64,000 bases of DNA from Patagioenas fasciata. Its lineage: Eukaryota > Chordata > Aves > Columbiformes > Columbidae. Positions 51,114-60,300 of this stretch are shown piece after piece. Each line of letters begins with the position of its first letter. Within the stretch, counting starts at the first letter, position 1. The stretch is from the NCBI RefSeq assembly GCF_037038585.1, contig NC_092520.1:122854001-122918000 (forward strand). Reading direction: 5' to 3'. The notes below the pieces were generated by a model. That model had not been told where the DNA came from. It did no database searches and saw nothing but the letters and a program-made list of their open reading frames with translations. The position numbers and the translations under genes are program-made.

Positions 51114-51468
51114 ATAATATGACATTCACTGAATACTTAAACCTTATCAATACAATCTATCAATATAATCTAATTAATCACTAATATATATATATATATA
51201 TATACATATGTACATATATACACAGGAGTAATTAATCAGTGGACCATCCTTTGAAAAGTTCATTAAGTTCATTTTGTCACAACAGTCTCCCAGGGCAAGA
51301 AAAATCATACAAGTGCATCTCATGACCACTGCTTGTGGGTTAAGGACACCAACTTCGAAGAAGGTGTCGGGCGCCACTCGAAGAAGCTAGCTCTAGTTTC
51401 ATCACCATTGTCTTGATCTGAAAGACACTTATTAAATATTGTTAGTGCGGCAATTCACATCATACAGT
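51114..51468 (-). other. Provirus post-pol non-coding region with TA microsatellite
   Basis: No env or dUTPase frame is seen between the pol stop and the polypurine tract. A (TA)n/(TACATA)n run occupies about 51183-51222. Confidence 0.75.
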
Positions 51469-54400
51469 TCAGCATTGCATATTTTCACCTGAAATCAAAT
51501 CCCCTTGAGGTACACACCGAACTTCTCCATCCTTAAGCATCACCCACCAGGTGCTGCCAGGTCCCTGGGCAAAAACAATCCCACGAATAGGTTTGCCTTT
51601 GCCTGAGGCAGGAGTAACCCAGACTGCCTTTCCTAAAATATTTTTCATGTGTACTACAGGGACTTTATCTCCTTCTACAGTCCGTAGAATTTCTGATTGG
51701 GCAGGCCCGGCTCGATTGGTTGATCCCCTAGTGTTGACCAACCAAGTGGCTTTTGCTAAATGTGAATCCCAGTTTTTAAAGGTTCCACCACCAAGTGCCT
51801 TTAGTGTAGTTTTTAACAAACCATTGTACCTTTCAATTTTCCCAGAGGCTGGTGCATGATATGGAATATGATATACCCACTCAATACCATGTTCTTTGGC
51901 CCAATTGTCTAGAATACTGTTTTTGAAATGAGTACCACTGTCTGATTCAATTCTTTCTGGCGTACCGTGCCGCCGAAGGACTTGCTTCTCAAGGCCCAAG
52001 ACAGTATTTCGGACTGTAGCATGAGGTACGGCATATGTTTCCAACCATCCAGTGGTTGCTTCCACCATTGTAAGTACATAGCGCTTACCTTGACGTGTTT
52101 GTGGAAGTGTAATATAATCAATCTGCCAAGCTTCTCCATACTTATACTTTAACCATCGCCCCCCATACCATACAGGTTTTAACCGTTTCGCTTGTTTGAT
52201 TTCGGCGCAAGTTTCACATTCATGAATAACCTGTGAAATAGTGTCCATAGTTAAATCCACCCCTCGATCACGAGCCCATTTGTATGTTGCATCTCTACCT
52301 TGATGCCCTGAAGCATCATGGGCCCACCGAGCTAGGAAAAGTTCACCTTTATGTTGCCAGTCCAAGTCCACCTCAGCTACTTTAATCTTAGCAGCTTGAT
52401 CCGCTTGTTGGTTGTTTAGATGTTCCTCGGTGGCTCGACTTTCAGGCACATGAGCATCTACATGACGAACTTTCACAGGCAGGCTCTCTAGCCGAGCAGC
52501 AATGTCTTGCCACAGTGTGGCAGCCCAAATGGGTTTACCTCTGCGCTGCCAGTTGCTTTTCTTCCATTGCTGTAGCCACCCCCACAAGGCATTTGCTACC
52601 ATCCATGAGTCAGTATAGAGGTAAAGTATTGGCCACTTCTCTCGTTCAGCAATGCCCAAAGCCAGCTGGATGGCTTTCACTTCTGCAAACTGACTGGATT
52701 CACCTTGTCCTTCAATGGCTTCTGTAACTTGTCGTGTGGGACTCCACACAGCAGCTTTCCACCTTCGATGTTTTCCTACAAGACGACAGGATCCATCTGT
52801 GAACAGTGCATACTGCTTATCAGTCTCTGAAAGCGTATTATATGGTGGTGCTTCTTCAGCACGTTTTGCTTCCTCCTCATCTGGAGACATCCCAAAATCT
52901 TTGCTTTCTGGCCAGTCTGTAATCACTTCTAATATCCCTGGACGGTTGGGACTTCCAATTCGAGCTCGTTGCGTGATCAGTGCAATCCATTTACTCCATG
53001 TAACTTCGGTTGCATGATGTGGAGAGGGAACCGTCCCTTTGAACATCCAGCTCAGCACCGGCAGTCGAGGTGCCAGGAGGAGCTGTGCTTCAGTGCCGAT
53101 CACTTCTGAAGCAGCTCGAACTCCTTCATATGCTGCTAGTATCTCCTTTTCAGTTGGAGTATAGTTGGCCTCAGATCCTTTGTATCCTCGACTCCAAAAA
53201 CCTAAGGGTCGACCTCGGGTTTCTCCTGGTGCTTTCTGCCAGAGGCTCCAGGTAAGTCCATTATCTCCGGCTGCAGTGTAGAGCACATTTTTAACATCTA
53301 GTCCAGTTCGGACTGGTCCAAGGGCCACCGCATGAGTTATCTCACGCTTAATTTGTTCAAAGGCTTGTCGTTGTTCAGGGCCCCACTCAAATTGGTTCTT
53401 TTTACGAGTCACTCGATAGAGAGGGCTCACAATGTGGCTGTAGTCAGGAATATGCATTCTCCAAAAACCTACAACGCCCAAGAAAGTCTGTGTCTCCTTT
53501 TTATTAGTAGGTGGAGACATTGCTGCAATTTTGTTGATCACATCCATTGGGATCTGACGACGGCCATCTTGCCATTTTATTCCTAAAAACTGGATCTCTC
53601 GTGCAGGTCCCTTGACCTTACTTCGTTTTATGGCAAAACCAGCATCCAAAAGAATATGAATTATTCTCTCACCTTTCTCGAAGACTTCTTTCGCTGTGTC
53701 GCCCCATACGATGATGTCATCAATATATTGCAAGTGTTCTGGAGCTTCACCTTGCTCCAGCGTGGTCTGGATCAGTCCATGGCAGATGGTAGGACTGTGT
53801 TTCCACCCCTGGGGCAAGCGATTCCATGTATACTGGATGCCCCTCCAGGTGAAAGCAAACTGCGGCCTGCACTCTGCTGCTACAGGAATAGAGAAAAATG
53901 CATTAGCAATGTCAATTGTAGCATACCACTTGGCTGCCTTTGACTCCAGTTCAAATTGCAGTTCTAGCATGTCAGGCACAGCAGCACTCAGTGGTGGTGT
54001 AACTTCATTCAGGCCACGATAGTCTACAGTTAGTCTCCACTCGTCATTAGACTTACGCACTGGCCAGATTGGGCTGTTAAAAGGTGAGCGAGTCTTACTG
54101 ATCACACCCTGGCTTTCCAATTGACGGATCAGCTTCTGGGTAGGAATCAAAGAGTCTCGATTGGTGTGATATTGCCGGCGATGCACCGTCGTGGTAGCAA
54201 TTGGCACCTGCTGATCGTCAACCCTCAGCAGTCCTACAGCAGAAAGGTCATCTGAAAGACCAGGTAAATCAGACAGCTGTTCAATTTTCACAGTGTCCAC
54301 AGCTGCTATACCAAATGCCCACCTATACCCTTTTGGGTCCTTAAAATACCCTCTCCTGAGGTAGTCTATACCAAGGATGCACGGAGCATCTGGACCAGTC

Positions 54401-54660
54401 ACAATGGGATGCTTTTGCCAGTTTTTTCCAGTTAGGCTCATTTCAGCCTCTACAACAGTCAGTTCCTGGGATCCCCCAGTCACTCCAACAATATTGATGG
54501 ATTGCGTTCCTTTATAATTAGAAGGAATTATTGTGCACTGAGCACCAGTGTCCACTAAAGCTTTGTACTCCTGGGGTTGTGTTGTACCAGGCCATAGTAT
54601 TTGTACAGTCCAATAAACTCTGTTATCCCTTTCCTCCACCTGGTTGGAGGCAGGGCACCT
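51469..54660 (-). CDS. pol: Provirus pro-pol: protease, RT, RNase H, integrase
   Basis: Open from the codon after a UAG (54661-54663) to its stop, about 1063 codons. There is no suitable ATG at the start (a GTG lies at 54637-54639), so it is presumably expressed as an extension of Gag. Numbering from that GTG: aspartic protease DTGA at 30-33; RT motif A TIDIANAFF near 241-249, LPQGWKHSP 275-283 and catalytic YIDDI 305-309; RNase H with FTDGS 613-617, E653, D677 and D747; integrase zinc site H774/H779/C808/C811 and catalytic D841, D900, E936. All are intact. Integrase ends in a C-terminal domain with a PQGDLI segment; there is no dUTPase and no env downstream. Similarity is to ERV-L-like elements of birds. 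Antisense open frames inside it are shadows. Confidence 0.95.
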   Translation of the reverse strand, partial: RCPASNQVEERDNRVYWTVQILWPGTTQPQEYKALVDTGAQCTIIPSNYKGTQSINIVGVTGGSQELTVVEAEMSLTGKNWQKHPIVTGPDAPCILGIDYLRRGYFKDPKGYRWAFGIAAVDTVKIEQLSDLPGLSDDLSAVGLLRVDDQQVPIATTTVHRRQYHTNRDSLIPTQKLIRQLESQGVISKTRSPFNSPIWPVRKSNDEWRLTVDYRGLNEVTPPLSAAVPDMLELQFELESKAAKWYATIDIANAFFSIPVAAECRPQFAFTWRGIQYTWNRLPQGWKHSPTICHGLIQTTLEQGEAPEHLQYIDDIIVWGDTAKEVFEKGERIIHILLDAGFAIKRSKVKGPAREIQFLGIKWQDGRRQIPMDVINKIAAMSPPTNKKETQTFLGVVGFWRMHIPDYSHIVSPLYRVTRKKNQFEWGPEQRQAFEQIKREITHAVALGPVRTGLDVKNVLYTAAGDNGLTWSLWQKAPGETRGRPLGFWSRGYKGSEANYTPTEKEILAAYEGVRAASEVIGTEAQLLLAPRLPVLSWMFKGTVPSPHHATEVTWSKWIALITQRARIGSPNRPGILEVITDWPESKDFGMSPDEEEAKRAEEAPPYNTLSETDKQYALFTDGSCRLVGKHRRWKAAVWSPTRQVTEAIEGQGESSQFAEVKAIQLALGIAEREKWPILYLYTDSWMVANALWGWLQQWKKSNWQRRGKPIWAATLWQDIAARLESLPVKVRHVDAHVPESRATEEHLNNQQADQAAKIKVAEVDLDWQHKGELFLARWAHDASGHQGRDATYKWARDRGVDLTMDTISQVIHECETCAEIKQAKRLKPVWYGGRWLKYKYGEAWQIDYITLPQTRQGKRYVLTMVEATTGWLETYAVPHATVRNTVLGLEKQVLRRHGTPERIESDSGTHFKNSILDNWAKEHGIEWVYHIPYHAPASGKIERYNGLLKTTLKALGGGTFKNWDSHLAKATWLVNTRGSTNRAGPAQSEILRTVEGDKVPVVHMKNILGKAVWVTPASGKGKPIRGIVFAQGPGSTWWVMLKDGEVRCVPQGDLISGENMQC
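54633..54650 (-). promoter_or_regulatory. Possible stem-loop downstream of the second UAG
   Basis: On the minus strand CCTCCA and TGGAGG form a perfect 6-bp stem with a 6-nt loop, starting 10 nt after the UAG at 54661-54663. Retroviral stop-codon readthrough is often aided by a structure about 8 nt downstream; whether this one acts so is inference. Confidence 0.35.
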
Positions 54661-54894
54661 CTAATTCCTGTTTTGCACAGTCTCTGGGTGTGAATTAGAG
54701 GTTCCTTCAAGAGCATCAGAATCTCTTCTGCTCCTTTTGTAAACTGGAGCAGCCACCTTCCTAGGAGTTTTTCCTTTTATCTCACGTACTCGTTCTTGAA
54801 GTTCTGAGGTAGGCCTTCCATGCCACTTATTCATGTTTTCTCCCTGCTCATGTAGGAAGAACCACAGTGAACCTCTTTTTGTGGGCTGTCTCTA
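54661..54894 (-). other. Inter-UAG segment joining gag and pol in one frame
   Basis: The gag stop (UAG, 54892-54894) and a second UAG (54661-54663) are in the same reading frame as pol, with 76 open codons between them. The segment is basic and polar, including KWHGRPTSELQERVREIKGK. No frameshift is needed to pass from gag to pol, only readthrough of two amber codons. It could be a nucleocapsid-like or linker part of a Gag-Pol precursor, or one UAG may be a later mutation. Confidence 0.7.
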
Positions 54895-56508
54895 CCTTCT
54901 CTCTCGAGATTGGAAACGCCTTCTCCTAACAGCTGAAACATAGCTTTGTGCAGGTCGTGAACGGTACGAGTCTTCTCTGAGCTCTTTGATTTCTTGCAAC
55001 AGCTTTTCAAACCGGTCATCAGATTTTTCACACAGTTTCTCCACAGCGGAGACACAAGCCCATAGAGAACCAGCAAGGCTGTCCTCAAAGTACCGGAGCT
55101 GCTCAATCACTTCATGAATTTCTTGTATACCTCTAGCTGACCAGACCATTCCTGCCAATGACTTAGCATATGCAGGTGGTGCACTTTGTACAAATCTGCG
55201 CCACATAGATTTTGTACAATTGATTCTATCTGGGTCTGTCCCCTCTTGGCTGTTTGGTCCTAGATAGATGATCTCTCGCACAGCTAATTCTCTCAGGAAC
55301 TGGATACCTCTCTCCATAGTATTCCATTTCCCTAACTTGGATATACAATCTTCCTTGTAGGGAAATCTGACTTTCATAGCTGCCAGGAATCGGGTCCAGA
55401 GAGTAGCAGCATTAGACTCTCTTGAAATTGCCCCATCAATGGTGGAATCTTTTGACAGAGATCCCAGCTGCCTGGCTTCACCACCTTCTAATTCAATTGT
55501 TTCTGCCCCATTGTCCCAGCATCGCAGCAGCCAGGTTAAAATATTCTCGCCTTCACGACGACTGAAGTCTTTTCGCAGATCTCTCAGCTCACCTGGAGAA
55601 AAGGACCGAGTGGTGGTCACTTCATCTCCACCCTGTCCCGATGATGCGTCTTGGGTTGATGTTGGCCCTGTGCCATCACCTGCTGCACGGGTAGTCTTTC
55701 TAGTGACTTTCTTACAACCAGCAACTGATGCTGATATGGGTTCACCATCATCTGATTCATTTCCAGAGTCTGAATGACTGTCACAGTGATTGCTGTGGTT
55801 ACAGCAGCAACAGTGCCCAGTGTGTGAAGACGGGGGGGCTGCCTTGTTAGCCTTTGAGGCTGGAGAAGTAACGTTATCTGCAGCGACCTTGGCAGAGGAG
55901 CTCTGCGGAGGAGCTGTAGCTTCAGCCTGTGAAGCCGCGGTTGGGGGGGCCGTGGCTGCAGCAGCAGCTTTGGCTGTTTTGCCTTTTCTCGAGCGGCTCG
56001 GAGTGCTTTTTGCTAAAGCTTCCGAAGACGCACTGCAAATCTCAGGACTAAGAAGAGACGCAAACCTCCTATTGAACCTCATTTCTCTTAACAGTAGCAC
56101 AAACTGACACACATTCAGCAAACCAGATAACACCATCACAGTTCTATCAAAGCTCCAAGGGTATTCAAAGTTCTCTAAAACATTTGCAAACTGTCCTAGC
56201 GAAAACACAAAAGTATTGTTAGTCAACCTTTCTAAATATTCGCTTGACCAATTAGCAAATATAGAGCCATTCTGCTCTTTAATCTCTCCTGGAGGTTTTT
56301 CAAGGTAAAGCAGAAGCGAGTAGAAATTCATTAGCGGCTGCAGTATAATGAAATAAACCAATGCCAAACCACACAGAATCATCATGACCGCTGTCCAGTT
56401 TCTTGTTGTTATACAATGAATACTTCGATTCAGAAAGAAACACCAACACAGATATGGGATCAGCGAGCACAACGTAGAAAATAACTGATACAACTTATGC
56501 CACAACAT
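54892..56508 (-). CDS. gag: Provirus gag with membrane-like N-terminus
   Basis: From the first ATG (56506-56508) to UAG (54892-54894), 538 aa; seven in-frame codons precede the ATG after a TAA. Residues ~11-26, ~41-69 and ~121-141 are strongly hydrophobic and look like membrane segments. Between the last two lie three N-glycosylation sequons (NGS, NWS, NNT at about 80, 86 and 97). Next is an Ala/Pro/Ser/Lys-rich linker, a Cys/His cluster (HCCCCNHSNHC, ~232-242), and a conserved capsid-like region at ~305-480 (with DLRKDFSRREGENILTWLLR), known to me from bird ERV-L gag genes. A charged helical segment and a basic tail ending RRRRFQSRERR follow. No classical CX2CX4HX4C zinc knuckle is present. 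Capsid identity is firm; the membrane reading of the N-terminus is inference from hydropathy. Confidence 0.88.
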   Translation of the reverse strand: MLWHKLYQLFSTLCSLIPYLCWCFFLNRSIHCITTRNWTAVMMILCGLALVYFIILQPLMNFYSLLLYLEKPPGEIKEQNGSIFANWSSEYLERLTNNTFVFSLGQFANVLENFEYPWSFDRTVMVLSGLLNVCQFVLLLREMRFNRRFASLLSPEICSASSEALAKSTPSRSRKGKTAKAAAAATAPPTAASQAEATAPPQSSSAKVAADNVTSPASKANKAAPPSSHTGHCCCCNHSNHCDSHSDSGNESDDGEPISASVAGCKKVTRKTTRAAGDGTGPTSTQDASSGQGGDEVTTTRSFSPGELRDLRKDFSRREGENILTWLLRCWDNGAETIELEGGEARQLGSLSKDSTIDGAISRESNAATLWTRFLAAMKVRFPYKEDCISKLGKWNTMERGIQFLRELAVREIIYLGPNSQEGTDPDRINCTKSMWRRFVQSAPPAYAKSLAGMVWSARGIQEIHEVIEQLRYFEDSLAGSLWACVSAVEKLCEKSDDRFEKLLQEIKELREDSYRSRPAQSYVSAVRRRRFQSRERR

Positions 56509-56698
56509 CTTTAAGTCAATGTAATTCACTTTGCCTTAATACCACTAAATGATATCCGTAGCAAACAGACACGCGAGTATCACAACTCTATGAGTTGGCA
56601 CCGTGCCAAGAAAATTGAAAGGTACGTCAGAGCAGTAGAAAAGCCAAAAATCTCCAAATTTACCCCTTTCTCGTGCCCCACGTTGGGCGCCAATTATC
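56509..56698 (-). other. Provirus leader between 5' LTR and gag
   Basis: 190 bp containing the primer binding site next to the LTR. A small open frame (56545-56727) crosses the leader but has no known similarity. Confidence 0.8.
56675..56692 (-). other. Primer binding site, tRNA-Lys(1,2) type
   Basis: Minus strand TGGCGCCCAACGTGGGGC, 6 nt inside the 5' LTR edge. It equals the 18-nt site complementary to the 3' end of tRNA-Lys(1,2) used by foamy viruses and Mason-Pfizer-type viruses. Confidence 0.88.
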
Positions 56699-57358
56699 TG
56701 TCGAGGGTTTAGATTGTGGGGTGACAATCAAACCCTGGCAGATGTATTGTTAGCCTCCTCTCCCCGCCACTTCCCCCTTTTGCCCCTCCCTCTCCCCCCT
56801 TCCCACTCAGGACAGGCGATCGGAAGGGAAAGAAGGATAGAGAGAAGAGAGTTGGAAAAGTTAAAGATGTTTTACTAATGCTACTAATAAGAATAGAGAA
56901 AATTATACAAAATATACAAAACCGATCTTGTAAGTCTCAGCAACTGCAGAGCCAGCACCCAAAGTCCTGGATTAGACTCTGTAGCCAACCAGAGCTGGAT
57001 TCAGTCTGTCACTAGGCCTCAGTTCGCAGGGACGACCAGCAAGGTCCTCTCCTAATGTCAGCATGAGGAAAAAGGGAAAGAGAGCAAAGGGACGAGATCC
57101 TCGTGATCTCCCACTTTTATATGAAGTATTCACGTGAATGGAATGTTATACACCGTTGGTCAGTCTCTCGATCACCAGTTTCTCGTTGCCCCTCTCGCGA
57201 GATGTCCATCCGTGCTTATCAATAAGTTTGCATTCCATGGCTAGGTTTAACCAAAACATGTGTTGGGTTCTCCAGGAAAATGCAGCTAATATGAAGGCTT
57301 TAGCTGACAGGCAAAAATTCACTAAAAGAGAAACTTGTTTTTTAACAAAACCAGGACA
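56699..57358 (-). repeat. 5' LTR of the provirus (660 bp)
   Basis: Matches the 3' LTR over its whole length, with TG...CA ends. The minus-strand TATA box (TATAAA at 57116-57121) lies within CATATAAAAG, so transcription should start about 25-30 bp further left. The AGTAAA variant poly(A) signal is at 56871-56876. Confidence 0.93.
57116..57121 (-). promoter_or_regulatory. TATA box of the proviral 5' LTR
   Basis: TATAAA on the minus strand in the middle of the LTR, identical in both LTRs. Confidence 0.6.
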
Positions 57359-57363
57359 GTGTG
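57359..57363. repeat. Right target-site duplication GTGTG of the provirus
   Basis: Repeats the GTGTG at 50431-50435 exactly. Confidence 0.85.
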
Positions 57364-60300
57364 TTAAACATGAAGATGACCAAGGGTGATGTGTTAATCA
57401 CTGCTTTAAACTGATGTGGTGCAGGTGGCCCCCTTCCTCCGCTCAGGTCCCTGTCCCTGCCTCCCCTTTGTGTTGGCATTAACACCTGTGCTGACTCTGA
57501 AGGCGAGCAAGGAAGTGGGGACTGATCCTGATGAAAACCAAGGTGTTGTCAGAAACCCTTAAGGCTGATCAGCTCTGTAAGAAGCCTGGCCAAACCAGTG
57601 CTAGTATCAGCTTGAAGAACAGTGATGAAAATTTGTGGGTTTTTTGGTGGGACCTTGATTTCCTGTGGGATTAAGCAAGTGATCAAATAACAGTCTTTTA
57701 ATTCTTACATTCAAAATGTTTATGCTAGATAACTTAAAATACTGAATGTCAGGAGCTTTGTGGTAAATCAGTTTTTTACTAAGGCTGATAGCTCATGAAC
57801 TTGTTCTTACACCTTCCGTTCCCCTATGCAAAGTATGCAAGAAAAAGTTAATTTGTCACAGCCTTGTGAGCTCTATGTAAATCCCTGTTCTGTTGTGGAG
57901 TGGAGTAGATGCATGATTTACTGATTAACTCTTGGTGCAGTTGCTGCTCTTGCATTTTTTATCGGGCTGTTAAGAATCTGCATATGTTAGTCTGTGCTTA
58001 TTAGCTGATGAGTGGTAAGTGATTTCTGCAGCAGCTAATTTTGGTGTATGGTTACTTCAAATAGTAGTTGCCAAGGAGCAGCTGGTGTCAGCAGTTGATG
58101 GCTGTGGATGAGCAGCAGTTACCCCAGGCTGCTGCTGTACAATTCAGTATCTGCTCTTTACACTCTCACCACCTGAATACGTGGTGGCACTGACAGTCAG
58201 CTGATGCTGAGTAACCGTAGTTTTGCAGTTAGGAACCAGTATGAGTTTTTACCCTGTGATACACCTTCCTCTTTTTCTCCCAGGCAGGCATTCCCTCTTT
58301 CAAAAGCATACTCAACCCTTCTAAATGCATTTTATTTCCACTTGGAAAAAAGATTCCAATTTTATAATGGTTCTTCAGGCTCTCAGTCTTCAAGGAGGCA
58401 GAACTGTGTTTTAAAAGCTGCTGCTGGTTTGTAGTCAGTTGTAGGGGAGTCAGAGAGGTGGTGATGCCTCTGCTCTTTGACATTTCACGTATGTAGAAGT
58501 GTGCTGCTTTTGTGCCATGTGACAGTTGTGAGGTTGTATTTGTAGTACTGCACCACAAGTGTCACAGATATTTTTTCTGGTGTTCTGGTTATTGTTTACA
58601 TAATGTACTCTTACTGGGAATTCAGATTCAGTTTTCAAATCAATGTCACGTTCAGAATTTTTAAGACTAGAGAAACACCAACTGCAGGGTAAATTTCAGA
58701 AGTTACTTTTAGTCTAACCTTGACTTAAAGGAAAAAGTTAGGACTTGTTTAAATGGGGTACAGCTAAAAATCTTTGCTTGAAAGATTTGTGGAAGTGATT
58801 TCTTCATTCCCTATAGATGCTGCTGTTCAGAGCTGAAATAAATTCTAGTTGGTTGACGTTTGGAAACAATGACCATTTCAGTTGCCTTTAAGAGATTCAG
58901 AAAAATGAAATGAAACTTCTTTAAAACTGTTTTTGTAGATATTTTTTTCTTTGTAGTAGCATTTAATAAAAGTATTTGTCTTTAGCTTTGACTAACATTT
59001 TTTTAGGTATATCACTACCACTTAGGATGAAATGCTAAATTTACATTTTCTAGATCTGTCTCTGCGAAGTAATTTGATCCTAAGGAAAATGCTGACTTGC
59101 AACAAAGCAGGCAGAACCTGCTGAATTGTGTATCTGTTAAACAGTGGAAATAGTGACCCTCTGTCCTAACCAGCCATACCAGAGAGACTGATTTTTTTCG
59201 TTGTTGCTGTTTCTAAAGTAGGAAGCTGGAATGTCTTACAGCAATATATGAGCAGAACCTCTGTGATCATGCAGGCCAGCTACCCTACTGCAGGTTATGC
59301 TGTATTGCTTTGGCTGTGCAGGAGTGATCACAAGGAGACCTTCGACAGAGCATTAAAGGAGTTCCGACTTGCATCTGTGGACTAAATATCCAGTAGTGGT
59401 CGATTTCATGTTATTTCATCAAGCTTGTAACAGTAATGAAAGAAATGTGTTTTCTCTGGATGCTCACTCCCTCCATGAAATTCAATTTTTTAGTGCATTT
59501 AGGAATTTGTAAAAGGTGTGTAATATTCTTCTTGTAGGTCCTGCTTGCTTAATAATCAGAGAAGGAGATCTTAAGGCTGAAGGCTAAGCAAGCTGTTTGA
59601 CTCTGCATTGTACATCCAGTTCCCCAAACTTAAAAAACCCAATATTTGTTACAGGCACTATTTCAAAAAGTGTGGATTCTTCATTGCTTCTGGAAAGACA
59701 GCTTCACATCCCAGATTAGATCTAGTTTATTAGTTCACAGATTTATTGTAATATACTTCTGTGGTGGCTGCAGAAGTAGCTCAGCTGTTAAACCATTGTA
59801 TTGAGGAAGACAATTTGTTTGCAATTGTGATAGTTTTCTCACCTGAAATGTTTGCAAGTAACATTTCTCACACTGGCTGCAGAGTACCTACAGTCCTCTT
59901 CATATATCTTCATCAAAATGAGGCAGGATAGAAATGATGAAGTTTCCCTGCTAAGCGCCCCTGTGAAAGTGCAGGCTCTTAATTCTGGAGGGGATCTGGA
60001 TGCCTTCAGAAGCATATAGATCTCCTAATTAGTAGTTGTTTGTTTGAAATGGGAAGCTAACAGTATGTTGGACACGAAGTGCTGCTGAGGACACTTCGTC
60101 AAGCTGAGAGTCATACTGGCTTTGCAGCTCAGAAGCAAACCCTGCTGTGGGAGGTGGGGGCAGGCAGATGTCTGCAGGACAATCGGTGGTGCTGACCCAT
60201 CTTCTGCTCTGTTGTTTGGACAAATGCTTGTGCTGTGTTTTTTCAGAACCTGCTATAGGAAACTGTCTTAATGCAGTATACTTCCTAGGCATGGATTTTA

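Larger units (their letters stand above)
50436..57358 (-). mobile_element. Complete ERV-L-like provirus, antisense, gag-pol open, no env
   Basis: Order on the minus strand: 5' LTR (56699-57358), tRNA-Lys-type primer binding site, leader, gag, a short segment between two UAG codons, pro-pol, ~365 bp non-coding, polypurine tract, 3' LTR (50436-51102). It is flanked by the 5-bp duplication GTGTG. RT/integrase sequence, absence of env and the 5-bp duplication indicate a class III (ERV-L-like) element. By eye the LTRs differ at about 17 substitutions over ~650 aligned bases (~2.6%) plus indels in an A/G-rich tract, so insertion was fairly recent on an avian timescale. All enzyme active-site residues are present. 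It lies antisense to C3orf38, just beyond its poly(A) signals. Confidence 0.95.

Noticed and set aside
51114-51468. env or dUTPase remnant in the provirus
   Set aside because: The interval is only ~355 bp, AT-rich with a microsatellite, and shows no conserved frame.
55439-56107. Plus-strand open frames over the gag region
   Set aside because: Shadows of the minus-strand gag, which has recognisable ERV-L capsid sequence.
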